DNA from: Chitinophagaceae bacterium UBA7600
Lineage (GTDB): Bacteria > Bacteroidota > Bacteroidia > Chitinophagales > Chitinophagaceae
Direction of reading: 5' to 3'
NCBI GenBank assembly: GCA_002478885.1
Contig: DLKC01000028.1
Coordinates: 20,226 to 84,225 of the forward strand
DNA: 64,000 bases
In this document: in pieces, positions 43,820-51,724 of the stretch
Position numbering within the stretch: position 1 is the first letter of the stretch
Layout of the letters: each line of letters opens with the position of its first letter
Notes under the pieces: generated by a model
What the model saw: only the letters and a program-made list of their open reading frames with translations
What the model was told of the DNA's origin: nothing
The model's database searches: none
Program-made: the position numbers and the translations under genes

Positions 43820-45004
43820 ATGGAGCCTACAACGATCAAAACAAACGTGTCTTACACATTGCGTCAACTTGTTTTTTATTTTTTGAAATTAGGTTATTCG
43901 GGTTTCGGCGGGCCGGTTGCATTGGTTGGTTATATGCATCGCGATTTGGTAGAAAAGCGAAAATGGATAAGTGAAGAAGAGTATAAAGAGGGGCTGGCAC
44001 TCGCACAGCTTGCTCCGGGTCCGCTTGCAGCACAGTTGGGTATTTATCTTGGCTTTGTTCACTATGGATTGCTTGGCGCAACGCTTGCCGGACTTGCTTT
44101 TGTATTGCCATCATTTATAATGGTAGTTATTATTGGTGTTGCGTACAAATTGTTCGGCGGCTTGCCTTGGATGCAAGCTGTTTTTTATGGAGTAGGCGCC
44201 GCTGTTATTGGCATTATCGGTATGAGCGCCTATAAACTTACAACAAAATCGGTGAGCAAATTTTCCATCACGGCTATTAGAGAGAAATGGTTGCTTTGGC
44301 TTTTTTACACAACAGCAATAGTTATAACAGTGGTTACGCAAAATGAGGAAGTGTTGCTTTTTATTGCAGCCGGGTTGTTGTATATGTTTATTAAAGCGCC
44401 GCCTTCATGGATAAGAAAGCCGTCAGGTTTAGGGTCCATATTACTAACCGGGGTCGGCTTTTGGGACTATGATACCGGCACACTCGGCAAGATTGCTATT
44501 TTCTTTACAAAGGCCGGGGCATTTGTTTTTGGCAGCGGGCTTGCAATTGTTCCATTTTTACATAGCGGTGTGGTTTCAGAATATCATTGGCTCGATGAGC
44601 ACCAGTTTGTAGATGCTGTTGCTGTAGCAATGATTACTCCAGGGCCAGTAGTTATAACTGTTGGTTTTATCGGTTACCTGGTCGCGGGATTGCCGGGTGC
44701 TTGTGTTGCAGCTTTAGCTACATTTTTGCCCTGTTACTTATTTACAGTTTTGCCTGCTCCTTATTTTAAAAAGATCGCAAAAAATAAATCGATAAAAGCA
44801 TTTGTCGATGGCATTACTGCTGCTGTGATCGGTGCGCTTGTAGGAGCAGTAGTTGTTATTGCCATGCGTTCTGTTGTTGATATTCCTACGGCGTTAATAG
44901 CTGTGGCCACCGTGTTCTTTTTGTTGTATATAAAAAAAATCCAGGAGCCGCAGATCATTCTTATTGCGGCTGTGCTTGGATTGCTTTTAAAGCTGGTGCT
45001 TTGA
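43820..45004 (+). CDS. chrA: Chromate transporter, ChrA (CHR family)
   Basis: The 394-residue inner-membrane protein has two homologous CHR halves and about ten to twelve helices. Diagnostic segments are LKLGYSGFGGPVALVGYMHRDLV and ALAQLAPGPLAAQLGIYLG in the first half (each quoted in part: GYSGFGGPVALVG, LAPGPLAAQLG), and FTKAGAFVFGSGLAIVPFL and MITPGPVVITVGFIGY in the second. ChrA exports chromate, and some members carry other oxyanions. The ATG at 43820 is chosen because the frame upstream to 43763 translates the repeat (MRRNDA). Confidence 0.92.
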   Translation: MEPTTIKTNVSYTLRQLVFYFLKLGYSGFGGPVALVGYMHRDLVEKRKWISEEEYKEGLALAQLAPGPLAAQLGIYLGFVHYGLLGATLAGLAFVLPSFIMVVIIGVAYKLFGGLPWMQAVFYGVGAAVIGIIGMSAYKLTTKSVSKFSITAIREKWLLWLFYTTAIVITVVTQNEEVLLFIAAGLLYMFIKAPPSWIRKPSGLGSILLTGVGFWDYDTGTLGKIAIFFTKAGAFVFGSGLAIVPFLHSGVVSEYHWLDEHQFVDAVAVAMITPGPVVITVGFIGYLVAGLPGACVAALATFLPCYLFTVLPAPYFKKIAKNKSIKAFVDGITAAVIGALVGAVVVIAMRSVVDIPTALIAVATVFFLLYIKKIQEPQIILIAAVLGLLLKLVL

Positions 45005-45065
45005 TCTTCAGAAATTAAAATTTATTGCTATTTTCTTTTAACTAACATTTGTAAGTGGGAAACAA

Positions 45066-45073
45066 TAGCTTTG
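45066..45073 (+). promoter_or_regulatory. -7 box (TAGCTTTG) before the paaG-paaI-paaY unit
   Basis: A perfect TAnnTTTG lies 21 nt before the paaG ATG. The nearest TTTG (45048-45051) is only 14 bp upstream, shorter than usual. Confidence 0.45.
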
Positions 45074-45094
45074 TGCCTGTTTAAAAACCCACTT

Positions 45095-45871
45095 ATGCCA
45101 ACGATTCTTTTCGAAATAAAAGACAATATAGCTTACATAACGTTTAACCGACCCGGCAAGATGAATGCGATCAACAGGGAGATGGCCTTGTTGTTTCAGG
45201 AGAAATTGGATCACTGTCAAACCGATAAATCCATTCGTTGTGTGTATATCAGCGGTGTTGATAAAAGTTTTTGTGCCGGGCAGGATCTTTCAGAGGTGAT
45301 TGAACCCGATGGCAAAAGCATCAATAAAATATTGCGGGAACAGTTTAATCCTATTGTCTGGAAAATAAGGACGTTGGAGAAGCCGGTAGTAGGCGCTATT
45401 AATGGCGTAGCAGCCGGCGCAGGCGCTAACCTGGCATTAGCATGTGATGTTGTTGTAGCGTCAGAATCGGCTTATTTTGTACAGGCTTTTTCGAAGATTG
45501 GCCTTGTTCCGGATACTGGCGGAACTTATATTCTCCCGAGATTTATTGGCTGGCAAAGAGCCAGCGCACTAATGATGCTCGCCGATAAAATTTCCGCCAG
45601 TGAGGCTGAAAGAATGGGCATGCTTTACAAGGTGTTTTCAGACGCGACATTCGATTTAGAAAGCAAAAAGATTGCGGAGAAATTATCCGCTATGCCAACA
45701 AGGAGCCTCGCTATGATCAAACACGCGCTCAATTTTTCGGTAAGCAATACATTTGAACAGCAACTGAAGATCGAAGATATTTATCAACAACGGGCCATTG
45801 AAACCCACGACTATAAAGAAGGTGTGCAGGCATTTATGGAAAAAAGAAAACCCGATTTTATTGGCGAATAA
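45095..45871 (+). CDS. paaG: Enoyl-CoA hydratase/isomerase, PaaG-like
   Basis: The 258-residue crotonase-fold enzyme resembles PaaG, which isomerises ring-1,2-epoxyphenylacetyl-CoA to the oxepin in aerobic phenylacetate breakdown. It shows the oxyanion-hole segments SFCAGQDLSEV and GAINGVAAGAGANLALACD and the catalytic region FSKIGLVPDTGGTYILPR. The ATG at 45095 fits the family; the frame upstream overlaps the -7 box. A PaaI-type thioesterase and a PaaY-type protein follow closely on the same strand, which supports the phenylacetate assignment. Confidence 0.88.
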   Translation: MPTILFEIKDNIAYITFNRPGKMNAINREMALLFQEKLDHCQTDKSIRCVYISGVDKSFCAGQDLSEVIEPDGKSINKILREQFNPIVWKIRTLEKPVVGAINGVAAGAGANLALACDVVVASESAYFVQAFSKIGLVPDTGGTYILPRFIGWQRASALMMLADKISASEAERMGMLYKVFSDATFDLESKKIAEKLSAMPTRSLAMIKHALNFSVSNTFEQQLKIEDIYQQRAIETHDYKEGVQAFMEKRKPDFIGE

Positions 45872-45905
45872 ACATTTGCTTTTCTTTATGATACAAACAA
45901 GAAAT

Positions 45906-46331
45906 ATGCAAGACAAAGACCAGTATGCGAAAAAGGTTGCCGAAAGAATGATGGAGACAGATTATTTTACCAACTGGATGGGCGTTCAGTTGCTCGAAAT
46001 AAAAAATGGCTATAGTAAATTACAAATGACTTTGAGAAAGGAGATGTTGAATGCGTTTGGTATCGCGCACGGTGGTGTAACATTTGCTCTTGCCGACAGT
46101 GCTTTTGCCTTTGCATGCAACAGCGACGGCAAAGTGACGGTGGCGCTTGATGTTAGCATTAGTTTTCCAAAAGCAAGTAAAGAAGGCGATACACTAACTG
46201 CAGAAGCAAAAGCTGTAAATAAAACAAGGCGTACCGGTTTATATTTAATTCAGGTGAAGAACCAACACGATGAATTGGTGGCTTTATTTAAAGGAACCTG
46301 TTACAAGACCGAAAAAGATCTCTTCGATTAA
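45906..46331 (+). CDS. paaI: Hydroxyphenylacetyl-CoA thioesterase PaaI
   Basis: The 141-residue hotdog-fold thioesterase hydrolyses stalled phenylacetate-pathway CoA intermediates. Features are YFTNWMGVQLLEIKNGYS, the active-site region NAFGIAHGGVTFALADSAFAFACNS (key part AHGGVTFALAD) and VSISFPKASKEGDTL. The ATG at 45906 is preferred over one at 45888 because MQDKDQYAKKVAERM matches typical PaaI starts. It lies 34 nt after paaG and 26 nt before the paaY-like gene. Confidence 0.9.
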   Translation: MQDKDQYAKKVAERMMETDYFTNWMGVQLLEIKNGYSKLQMTLRKEMLNAFGIAHGGVTFALADSAFAFACNSDGKVTVALDVSISFPKASKEGDTLTAEAKAVNKTRRTGLYLIQVKNQHDELVALFKGTCYKTEKDLFD

Positions 46332-46357
46332 CTTTTTAATTGTTTAAACAGGCGAAA

Positions 46358-46957
46358 ATGTTTTTTGAATACAAGGGCTTTATACCGGTTGTGGATGAAT
46401 CGTCTTTTGTTCATCCACAAGCATGCGTTACAGGCAATGTGGTTATTGGCAAAAATGTTTACATCGGGCCGGGTGCTGCCTTGCGGGGAGATTGGGGCGG
46501 CATAGTTATTGAAGATGGATGTAATGTGCAGGAGAGCTGTGTTATTCATATGTTTCCGGGAGTTACTGTTCTACTAAAAGACTCGGCCCATATCGGGCAT
46601 GGTGCGATTATTCATGGTGCAACCATCGGGCGTAACTGCCTCATTGGAATGAATGCGGTTATCATGGACAACGTTGAACTTGGTGAGGAATGTATTGTAG
46701 GTGCATTAAGTTTCGTGAAAGCAGAACAGAAAATTCCCGCAAGAAGTTTGGTCGCAGGTAACCCGGCCAAAATAATTAAACAGGTGAGCGATGAAATGGC
46801 TGAATGGAAAACAGCCGGCACCCAACTATACCAACAGTTACCCGCCGAAATGCGGCAGCATTGGCGCGAATGCGAGCCATTGAATCAATTGCCGGCGCAA
46901 CAGCAGGGGCAAGAGAAATTGTATGAACTGTTTAATAGGTTCAAACGAAAAATTTAA
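46358..46957 (+). CDS. paaY: PaaY-like hexapeptide-repeat protein
   Basis: The 199-residue protein is a left-handed beta-helix of the gamma-carbonic-anhydrase type. It begins VVDESSFVHPQACVTGNVVI and carries repeats such as IGKNVYIGPGAALRGDWGG, with His residues at VIHMFPG, IGHGAIIHG and a C-terminal helical tail. PaaY acts as a thioesterase that relieves pathway-intermediate toxicity in phenylacetate degradation; the distinction from a plain gamma-carbonic anhydrase rests on the paaG-paaI context and the long tail. The ATG at 46358 is used. Confidence 0.87.
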   Translation: MFFEYKGFIPVVDESSFVHPQACVTGNVVIGKNVYIGPGAALRGDWGGIVIEDGCNVQESCVIHMFPGVTVLLKDSAHIGHGAIIHGATIGRNCLIGMNAVIMDNVELGEECIVGALSFVKAEQKIPARSLVAGNPAKIIKQVSDEMAEWKTAGTQLYQQLPAEMRQHWRECEPLNQLPAQQQGQEKLYELFNRFKRKI

Positions 46958-47001
46958 TACTATAATCCTCGTGTCATCTACATTAGTAAGAAAATGTAAC
47001 T

Positions 47002-47595
47002 ATGAAAAATATTACCAGTACTTTGGGTGTTGTTATACTTCTTCTTTCATGCAGCAATAGCCGTGCGATAAGCTCTTCCAATATGGATACACCCGTTAAC
47101 AGCAACCAGCTTACCGATTCTGTTTTGCAAACATTGCATAATAATAACGATCTTATAATTGGTGTGGCGTTCGAAAATTTTGCATGGGGTCATAATGCTA
47201 CTTACCGTGTATTTGCTATGAAAAATGATGAGTGGACGGCTTACACGTGGTACACAAATTATAATGCGGTGGGCGTTGTTCCTAACGTTAATCCCACTGT
47301 GGTTAGTGCCGATACCTGTAAAGCTGTTTTAAATTTTTTACAGGAAAATCATGTCGAAAAAATAAGAGGTGACGAGGGAAAGCCCGGTTGCAATGATGCA
47401 TCCAAAAAATGCAATATTAACGATGGTGGTACCTGGCATTTATTTTGGCTTACCAAAAAGCAAATGGTCATGCCTTCGTATTACGAACCGCAGTTTTTTG
47501 AAGACTGTTGCCCCGGCAACAAAGACCGCAGGCAGTTTCTTGATGCGGTGAATAAGATCGTGGCGGTATTGGACCGCAATCAAAAAGCACGATGA
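47002..47595 (+). CDS. Hypothetical lipoprotein
   Basis: The 197-residue protein starts with a lipoprotein signal (TSTLGVVILLLSC, Cys at 17). The mature part has six further cysteines, including GCNDASKKC and DCCPG, and aromatic segments such as TAYTWYTNY. No family recognised. Cysteine spacing suggests disulfide-stabilised folding in the periplasm or on the surface. It starts 44 nt after paaY but need not be functionally linked. Confidence 0.75.
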   Translation: MKNITSTLGVVILLLSCSNSRAISSSNMDTPVNSNQLTDSVLQTLHNNNDLIIGVAFENFAWGHNATYRVFAMKNDEWTAYTWYTNYNAVGVVPNVNPTVVSADTCKAVLNFLQENHVEKIRGDEGKPGCNDASKKCNINDGGTWHLFWLTKKQMVMPSYYEPQFFEDCCPGNKDRRQFLDAVNKIVAVLDRNQKAR

Positions 47596-47683
47596 TATTT
47601 TTTAGTTGCGAACGGCTGTTTTCTGTAGCAGTTTTCGTTGTGTTTTCTGGCGTTTTTTCAAAACAATTCATATTGGCCCTGGA

Positions 47684-48085
47684 GTTATAAAAAGTGAAAG
47701 ATGCGATCCTGTAATGCATTCCGGTCTTATGATTGACTGGAGCGACCTATCTTATTACATCAGTGGCAGTGTGCCGGAGGGTTTAAGCGTGCGGTTTTCG
47801 CAGCTGCCCAACCGGGACGTAATGTAGAAGGTTGTTTAAGCAGCCAACCACCTGAAAGAAACAGAATTGCCCGAAGCTGAAGCGGTGGTCGTGTTTAGCT
47901 GTGTCGGCAGAATCCAGACTCTGGACCCGCTGATGAATGAAGAGATCGAAAGCATTAAAAACGCATGGAATGTACCGGTGACGGTTATGTTTTCCAATTC
48001 AGAGATGGGCAGCCCGACAGGCGGTAACCTGGAAATGCACAAAATTAAAGCCGATGCAATTGCGTTAAAAGAAAAAAAGTTGTTT
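47684..48085 (+). pseudogene. Decayed FIST-domain signal-transduction protein, 3' remnant
   Basis: One frame encodes two adjoining pieces that together match the C-terminal half of FIST proteins: CDPVMHSGLMID, GSVPEGLSVRFSQLP, AANHLKETELPEAEAVVVFS and SPTGGNLEMHKIKADAIALK. They are split by a TAG at 47825 and a TAA at 47837, both in the same frame and both at sites consistent with former Glu codons. The N-terminal FIST domain is absent. FIST proteins sense small ligands and usually couple to signalling systems. A repeat copy follows immediately. Readthrough or sequencing error cannot be excluded. Confidence 0.75.
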
Positions 48086-48109
48086 GTGCAGGCTGCAGCA
48101 CTACTTTTG

Positions 48110-48205
48110 TTAGGCTCTTGTTGCGTCGCACTCTTCAGCGCCAACAAAGCATTGGGCAATTGAGTTAAAAACAAATGCCCAGGAAAGTGTCGCACAACAA
48201 TCATA
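48110..48205 (+). repeat. Dispersed intergenic repeat copy next to the FIST remnant
   Basis: The core CTTGTTGCGTCGCACTCTTC is at 48117-48136. AAGTGTCGCACAAC at 48185-48198 is a decayed opposite arm. Confidence 0.55.
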
Positions 48206-48276
48206 CTGCCGCAGTGCAGTCAACCTCTGCTCAATAACAGTTAATCAACAAAATTCCCCTGCAAGTAGTGATAGTC

Positions 48277-48320
48277 GAACGAAAGATGATCGAAGGATAA
48301 TCGAAGGATGAACGAAGGAT
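48277..48320. repeat. Four tandem 11-bp units
   Basis: GAACGAAAGAT, GATCGAAGGAT, AATCGAAGGAT and GAACGAAGGAT follow one another without spacers. The period of 11 bp is one helical turn, so CGAAgGAT recurs on one DNA face. It lies in a 660-bp gene-free interval before obgE. Confidence 0.8.
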
Positions 48321-48350
48321 AAACAGCTTAAAGGTCTTGTATCTATTGAG

Positions 48351-48388
48351 CATTTAGCCGGCATTTAGGGGGCAATGACGGCTAAATG
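48351..48388. other. Inverted repeat in the gene-free interval before obgE
   Basis: CATTTAGCCG and CGGCTAAATG form a perfect 10-bp inverted repeat around 18 nt. There is no T-run, so it is not a normal terminator. The rest of 48400-48800 contains no recognisable gene; a plus-strand frame from 48576 overlaps obgE and has no family features. Confidence 0.55.
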
Positions 48389-48809
48389 AATCCTATACCA
48401 AAGAGATTATCAATCGACAGCGAGAGAAAGTGATTGCGGCGCGACCCCGCGCATGCGGAATTGCCATGAAATATGAAGCCGGTACCATAAAGCCTTTATC
48501 AGACCTGTTGCCACAAAAGCTAATTCCTCTAAAAGCGCTGATTAAGTAATACAATTTGAAATTGCGCGCAAAAAATTGAGCAAAACATTCAATCCATTCT
48601 TGACCTTGCAACTGCCAACCAGAGCTTTTCAACATAAGAAAGATGCTGCAATCATCAGTCCGTTGAATGGAACACAAGCACTTGCTATAACGGCGTTTAA
48701 ATTTGACCGCATTGGAAAAGTGAAACGCACCAACAGCATTTTGCCTGAAGAAGCCAAAGAGCACACGGCAGGCGATGCTATGAAAATATACAGCCCGCTC
48801 CATAAAACT

Positions 48810-48817
48810 TATATTTG
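48810..48817 (+). promoter_or_regulatory. -7 box (TATATTTG) abutting the obgE start
   Basis: A perfect TAnnTTTG ends 6 nt before the obgE ATG at 48824, which would give a leaderless or almost leaderless transcript. A TTG at the expected distance is not seen. Confidence 0.45.
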
Positions 48818-48823
48818 CAGTTT

Positions 48824-49822
48824 ATGGAGAAATCAAATTTTATCGATTATATCAGGGTGTTTTGCAAGAGTGGCCACGGAGGCGCGGGCAGCAGGCATTT
48901 TATGCGCACGAAGTACAATGCAAAAGCCGGCCCTGATGGTGGTGACGGCGGTCGTGGCGGGCATATTATTTTAAAAGGCAGCACGCAAAAGTGGACGCTG
49001 TTGCATTTGCGATACTATAAAAATGTGATTGCTGAAAACGGTGAGGGCGGCAGCAAAAATAACAGCAGCGGCAAAAATGGGAAAGACATTTATATCGAAG
49101 TTCCCTTAGGAACTATAGCCCGCGATGAAGAGACCGGTGAAATGGTTGCGGAAATTTTAGAAGATGGCCAGGAAGTTGTATTAATGGCGGGTGGACGCGG
49201 AGGTTTGGGTAACGGTAATTTTGCCACGCCAACGAACCAGGTACCCGAGTATGCACAGCCTGGTGAACCCGGGGTGGAAGGATGGAAATTGCTCGAATTA
49301 AAGGTATTGGCAGATGTTGGACTGGTTGGTTTTCCAAACGCCGGTAAATCAACTTTACTATCTGTAATAACGGCAGCAAAGCCCAAGATCGCCGATTATG
49401 CATTTACCACGTTAACGCCGCAGTTGGGTATGGTTGAATATCGCGATGGAAAATCTTTTTGCATTGCCGACTTGCCAGGAATAATTGAAGGGGCAGCCGA
49501 AGGGAAAGGATTGGGCCACCGGTTTTTAAGACATATCGAAAGAAATGCAGTGCTATTATTCCTTATTCCTGCCGACAGTGTCGATCACAAAAAAGAGTTT
49601 GATATTTTGTACAATGAGTTGAAAGAATACAATCCTGATATGCTGCAAAAGGATTTTATAATTGCCATCAGCAAATCTGATTTACTGGATGATGAATTAA
49701 AAACGGCGATAACGAAGGAATTGCCTAAAGATATTCCGCATGTATTTATTTCTTCTGTTACTCAAAAAGGATTGAATACTCTAAAAGATCTTTTGTGGCA
49801 AACATTGAATAAAGGGCAGTAG
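48824..49822 (+). CDS. obgE: GTPase ObgE/CgtA
   Basis: The 332-residue GTPase acts in ribosome large-subunit assembly and the stringent response. The glycine-rich OBG domain occupies about 1-157 ([26 protein letters not shown]). The G domain has G1 GFPNAGKS (from about 169), G2 [10 protein letters not shown]3 DLPG and G4 SKSD. The C-terminal domain of some Obg proteins is absent, as is common in this phylum. The ATG at 48824 ([10 protein letters not shown]) is the family start. A long hairpin follows. Confidence 0.96.
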   Translation: MEKSNFIDYIRVFCKSGHGGAGSRHFMRTKYNAKAGPDGGDGGRGGHIILKGSTQKWTLLHLRYYKNVIAENGEGGSKNNSSGKNGKDIYIEVPLGTIARDEETGEMVAEILEDGQEVVLMAGGRGGLGNGNFATPTNQVPEYAQPGEPGVEGWKLLELKVLADVGLVGFPNAGKSTLLSVITAAKPKIADYAFTTLTPQLGMVEYRDGKSFCIADLPGIIEGAAEGKGLGHRFLRHIERNAVLLFLIPADSVDHKKEFDILYNELKEYNPDMLQKDFIIAISKSDLLDDELKTAITKELPKDIPHVFISSVTQKGLNTLKDLLWQTLNKGQ

Positions 49823-49862
49823 GCCCGCAGTAACTTTTTATTTCACTTTCTAGATTTAGTTC

Positions 49863-49911
49863 ATAACAAAGGCCGGAAAATATTCACAACATATTTTGCG
49901 GCTTTTGTTAT
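49863..49911 (+). terminator. Long hairpin terminator after obgE
   Basis: ATAACAAAGGCCG pairs with CGGCTTTTGTTAT, and the helix continues with AAAATA / TATTTT around a 9-nt loop. It begins 40 nt after the obgE stop and is followed by TTT. Confidence 0.65.
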
Positions 49912-50003
49912 TTAATAGCATCATCTTTTTGTGATCAACATCATATAAAGGTGCATTTGTACTGGGTTTCAGGCTATGGGGGAAGTATTTTCCAAATGTT
50001 AAG

Positions 50004-50037
50004 TTTTTGCCATGTGAGGTTACCTTTCCTACTTTTG
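50004..50037 (+). promoter_or_regulatory. Strong Bacteroidota-type promoter with long leader
   Basis: TTTTTG at 50004-50009 and a perfect TACTTTTG at 50030-50037 are spaced by exactly 20 bp. A second TAnnTTTG (TATATTTG) lies at 50041-50048. The transcript would have a leader of roughly 175 nt before the ATG at 50222. Confidence 0.75.
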
Positions 50038-50221
50038 CGTATATATTTGCGTAACAATTACACTAAGTACTTAGGTATTCTTAACTCAAAGGTTTTAATG
50101 CAGCAGGCGCGCTGCTGTAATCAGTACGAAAACTATCTCACCGGTTGATTTGCTTCATGATGACATACTAATAGGTTGAATGCCCGATGATCAATTTTTT
50201 GTTAACTAAAAAAGAACAATT

Positions 50222-50653
50222 ATGAAAAGGACATTCGTAAAGATCGTACATGGTAAGTTTCTGCCCGGCCTCGTTTTAGCAACTGCATTAATCGGAGCCG
50301 CACCGTTAACGGGCATGGCAAAGAACAACCATACAATCGAAATTATTTCCACCGAAAATGCTTCATCTGTGAAGTTTAGCGGCAGCACAGAAAACGCATT
50401 CCTGTTTGACGTAAAAATCAGCAACCCGAAAGCGGACAAATTCACGCTTACTATTCGGAGTTCAGATGGCGATGTGCTTTACTCGCAGGAGTTTTCCGAT
50501 GCTAACTTCAGTAAGAAAATAAAATTGCTGAAAGGGGGCGCCGAGAATCGTTACAGTTTCTCTGTAACATCGACAAACAAAGACTTACAAAACAGTTTCG
50601 TTATCAGTGCTACAACCAAAGAAGTGGACGACGTAACGGTAACAAAGCTTTAA
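50222..50653 (+). CDS. Secreted beta-sandwich-like protein of unknown function
   Basis: The 143-residue protein has a basic n-region and a hydrophobic segment (LPGLVLATALIGAAPLTGMA) forming a signal peptide. The mature domain is about 105 residues and rich in beta strands, with IRSSDGDVLYSQEFSD and the regular alternation of an immunoglobulin-like fold. No cysteines occur in the mature part. I do not recognise a named family. A strong promoter, long leader and strong terminator suggest high or regulated expression of a single gene. Confidence 0.78.
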   Translation: MKRTFVKIVHGKFLPGLVLATALIGAAPLTGMAKNNHTIEIISTENASSVKFSGSTENAFLFDVKISNPKADKFTLTIRSSDGDVLYSQEFSDANFSKKIKLLKGGAENRYSFSVTSTNKDLQNSFVISATTKEVDDVTVTKL

Positions 50654-50674
50654 ACAAAACAATTTCAAAACAGG

Positions 50675-50703
50675 AACACACAGCATAAAGCTGTGTGTTT
50701 TTT
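50675..50703. terminator. Strong terminator shared by convergent genes
   Basis: AACACACAGC pairs perfectly with GCTGTGTGTT over a 5-nt loop and runs into T residues, 22 nt after the secreted-protein stop. It also overlaps the end of the opposing ybjQ-type gene at 50702. Confidence 0.9.
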
Positions 50704-51019
50704 ATATCTTAACAGCGGTGCCTGTGGCAACCACCATAAGCATGCTGCCGCCGCTGCCAACCGTTTCAAAATCGAGATCAATACCAACAACCGCATTTGC
50801 TCCAACCTGTGCAGCTCGTTCCTGTAATTCATCCAAAGCATTTCGCCTGGCTTCTTCAATAACTTTTTCATAAGTGCCGCTCCGACCTCCAACAATGTCT
50901 CTTATGCCGGCAAATATGTCTTTAAAAATATTGGCGCCGATAATTGCTTCTGCGGTGACGATTCCCAGGTATTGCTGAATTGGTTTTCCTTCGATGGTGT
51001 TCGTTGTTGTTAATAACAT
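50702..51019 (-). CDS. YbjQ family protein (UPF0145)
   Basis: The 105-residue protein matches YbjQ/DUF74 throughout. It contains [23 protein letters not shown] at the start (key part [13 protein letters not shown]), [40 protein letters not shown] and a final GIDLDFE strand. Members form pentamers; a heavy-metal-binding role has been proposed but is not settled. Length is normal. It is convergent with the secreted-protein gene and shares its terminator. Confidence 0.92.
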   Translation of the reverse strand: MLLTTTNTIEGKPIQQYLGIVTAEAIIGANIFKDIFAGIRDIVGGRSGTYEKVIEEARRNALDELQERAAQVGANAVVGIDLDFETVGSGGSMLMVVATGTAVKI

Positions 51020-51089
51020 GGCTTGTTGTTTTAATGAATGGTTAGTCTAAGTTTAAAGCAAAATATTACAGTTGAAATTGTTTTGTAGC

Positions 51090-51692
51090 TTATTTTTTTG
51101 CCGAGTCTTTCCAGCCCCAAAGGTAAAGGCATGCATAAGTGCGATAGGGACTCCATTTGGCAGATAGTTTAAGCAGTTTTTCCCTTAAGGGTTTTTTATC
51201 AGTCTCTTTAATTTTATACAGCTTAATCATAGCATTTTGCAAACCCAGGTCGTCGGCAGCAAAAAGATCTTCGCGACCAAGTGTGAACATCAGCAACATT
51301 TCAACTGTCCAGCGTCCAACGCCTTTTATTTGAGTGAGTAATTCAATCACTTCTTCATTGGTCATCGACAATAACTTTTTATCGGTAATCTTATGTTCTA
51401 TACAAAAAGCCGCCACGTTATGTACGTAGTTTACTTTGGCATTTGACAGGCCGATGGATCTAAGTTTTTCAGCAGGCGTGCTCAAAACCTGTTTAGATGT
51501 GGGTTCATCACTACCGTACAATGCAAGAAATCTTTTGTAAATAATATCCGCGACTTTGGTATTCAGTTGCTGGCTCATGATACTTGCCATCAGGTGAAGC
51601 CCAATATTCTTACGCATCTTTAGTTCATGGTAAGGCTCACAAATTATTGTGGCGAGCTTTTTATCTTTTGAAAGATGTATAACGTGCTGCAT
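51090..51692 (-). CDS. DNA-3-methyladenine glycosylase II-like (HhH-GPD)
   Basis: The 200-residue protein is an AlkA-type base-excision glycosylase that removes alkylated bases from DNA. It contains HLMASIMSQQLNTKVADIIY, the helix-hairpin-helix IKGVGRWTVEMLLMF (GVGxWTA-like) and the catalytic Asp in LFAADDLGLQNAM. The N-terminal TBP-like domain of E. coli AlkA is absent, as in many short family members. It lies 32 nt downstream of the FkbM methyltransferase gene on the same strand. Confidence 0.9.
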   Translation of the reverse strand: MQHVIHLSKDKKLATIICEPYHELKMRKNIGLHLMASIMSQQLNTKVADIIYKRFLALYGSDEPTSKQVLSTPAEKLRSIGLSNAKVNYVHNVAAFCIEHKITDKKLLSMTNEEVIELLTQIKGVGRWTVEMLLMFTLGREDLFAADDLGLQNAMIKLYKIKETDKKPLREKLLKLSAKWSPYRTYACLYLWGWKDSAKK

Positions 51693-51724
51693 AAGTGTTT
51701 ATATAATTTAGCGACAACTTCTGA

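Noticed and set aside
48277..48320. Possible CRISPR array
   Set aside because: The units are 11 bp with no spacers and no cas gene is in the window; a simple tandem repeat explains it.
48576..48974. A 132-codon plus-strand frame ahead of obgE
   Set aside because: It overlaps 150 nt of obgE in another frame, covers the obgE promoter and has no recognisable domain.
49951..50148. A 65-codon frame between obgE and the secreted-protein gene
   Set aside because: It overlaps the strong promoter and leader of the next gene and has no protein-like conservation that I can see.
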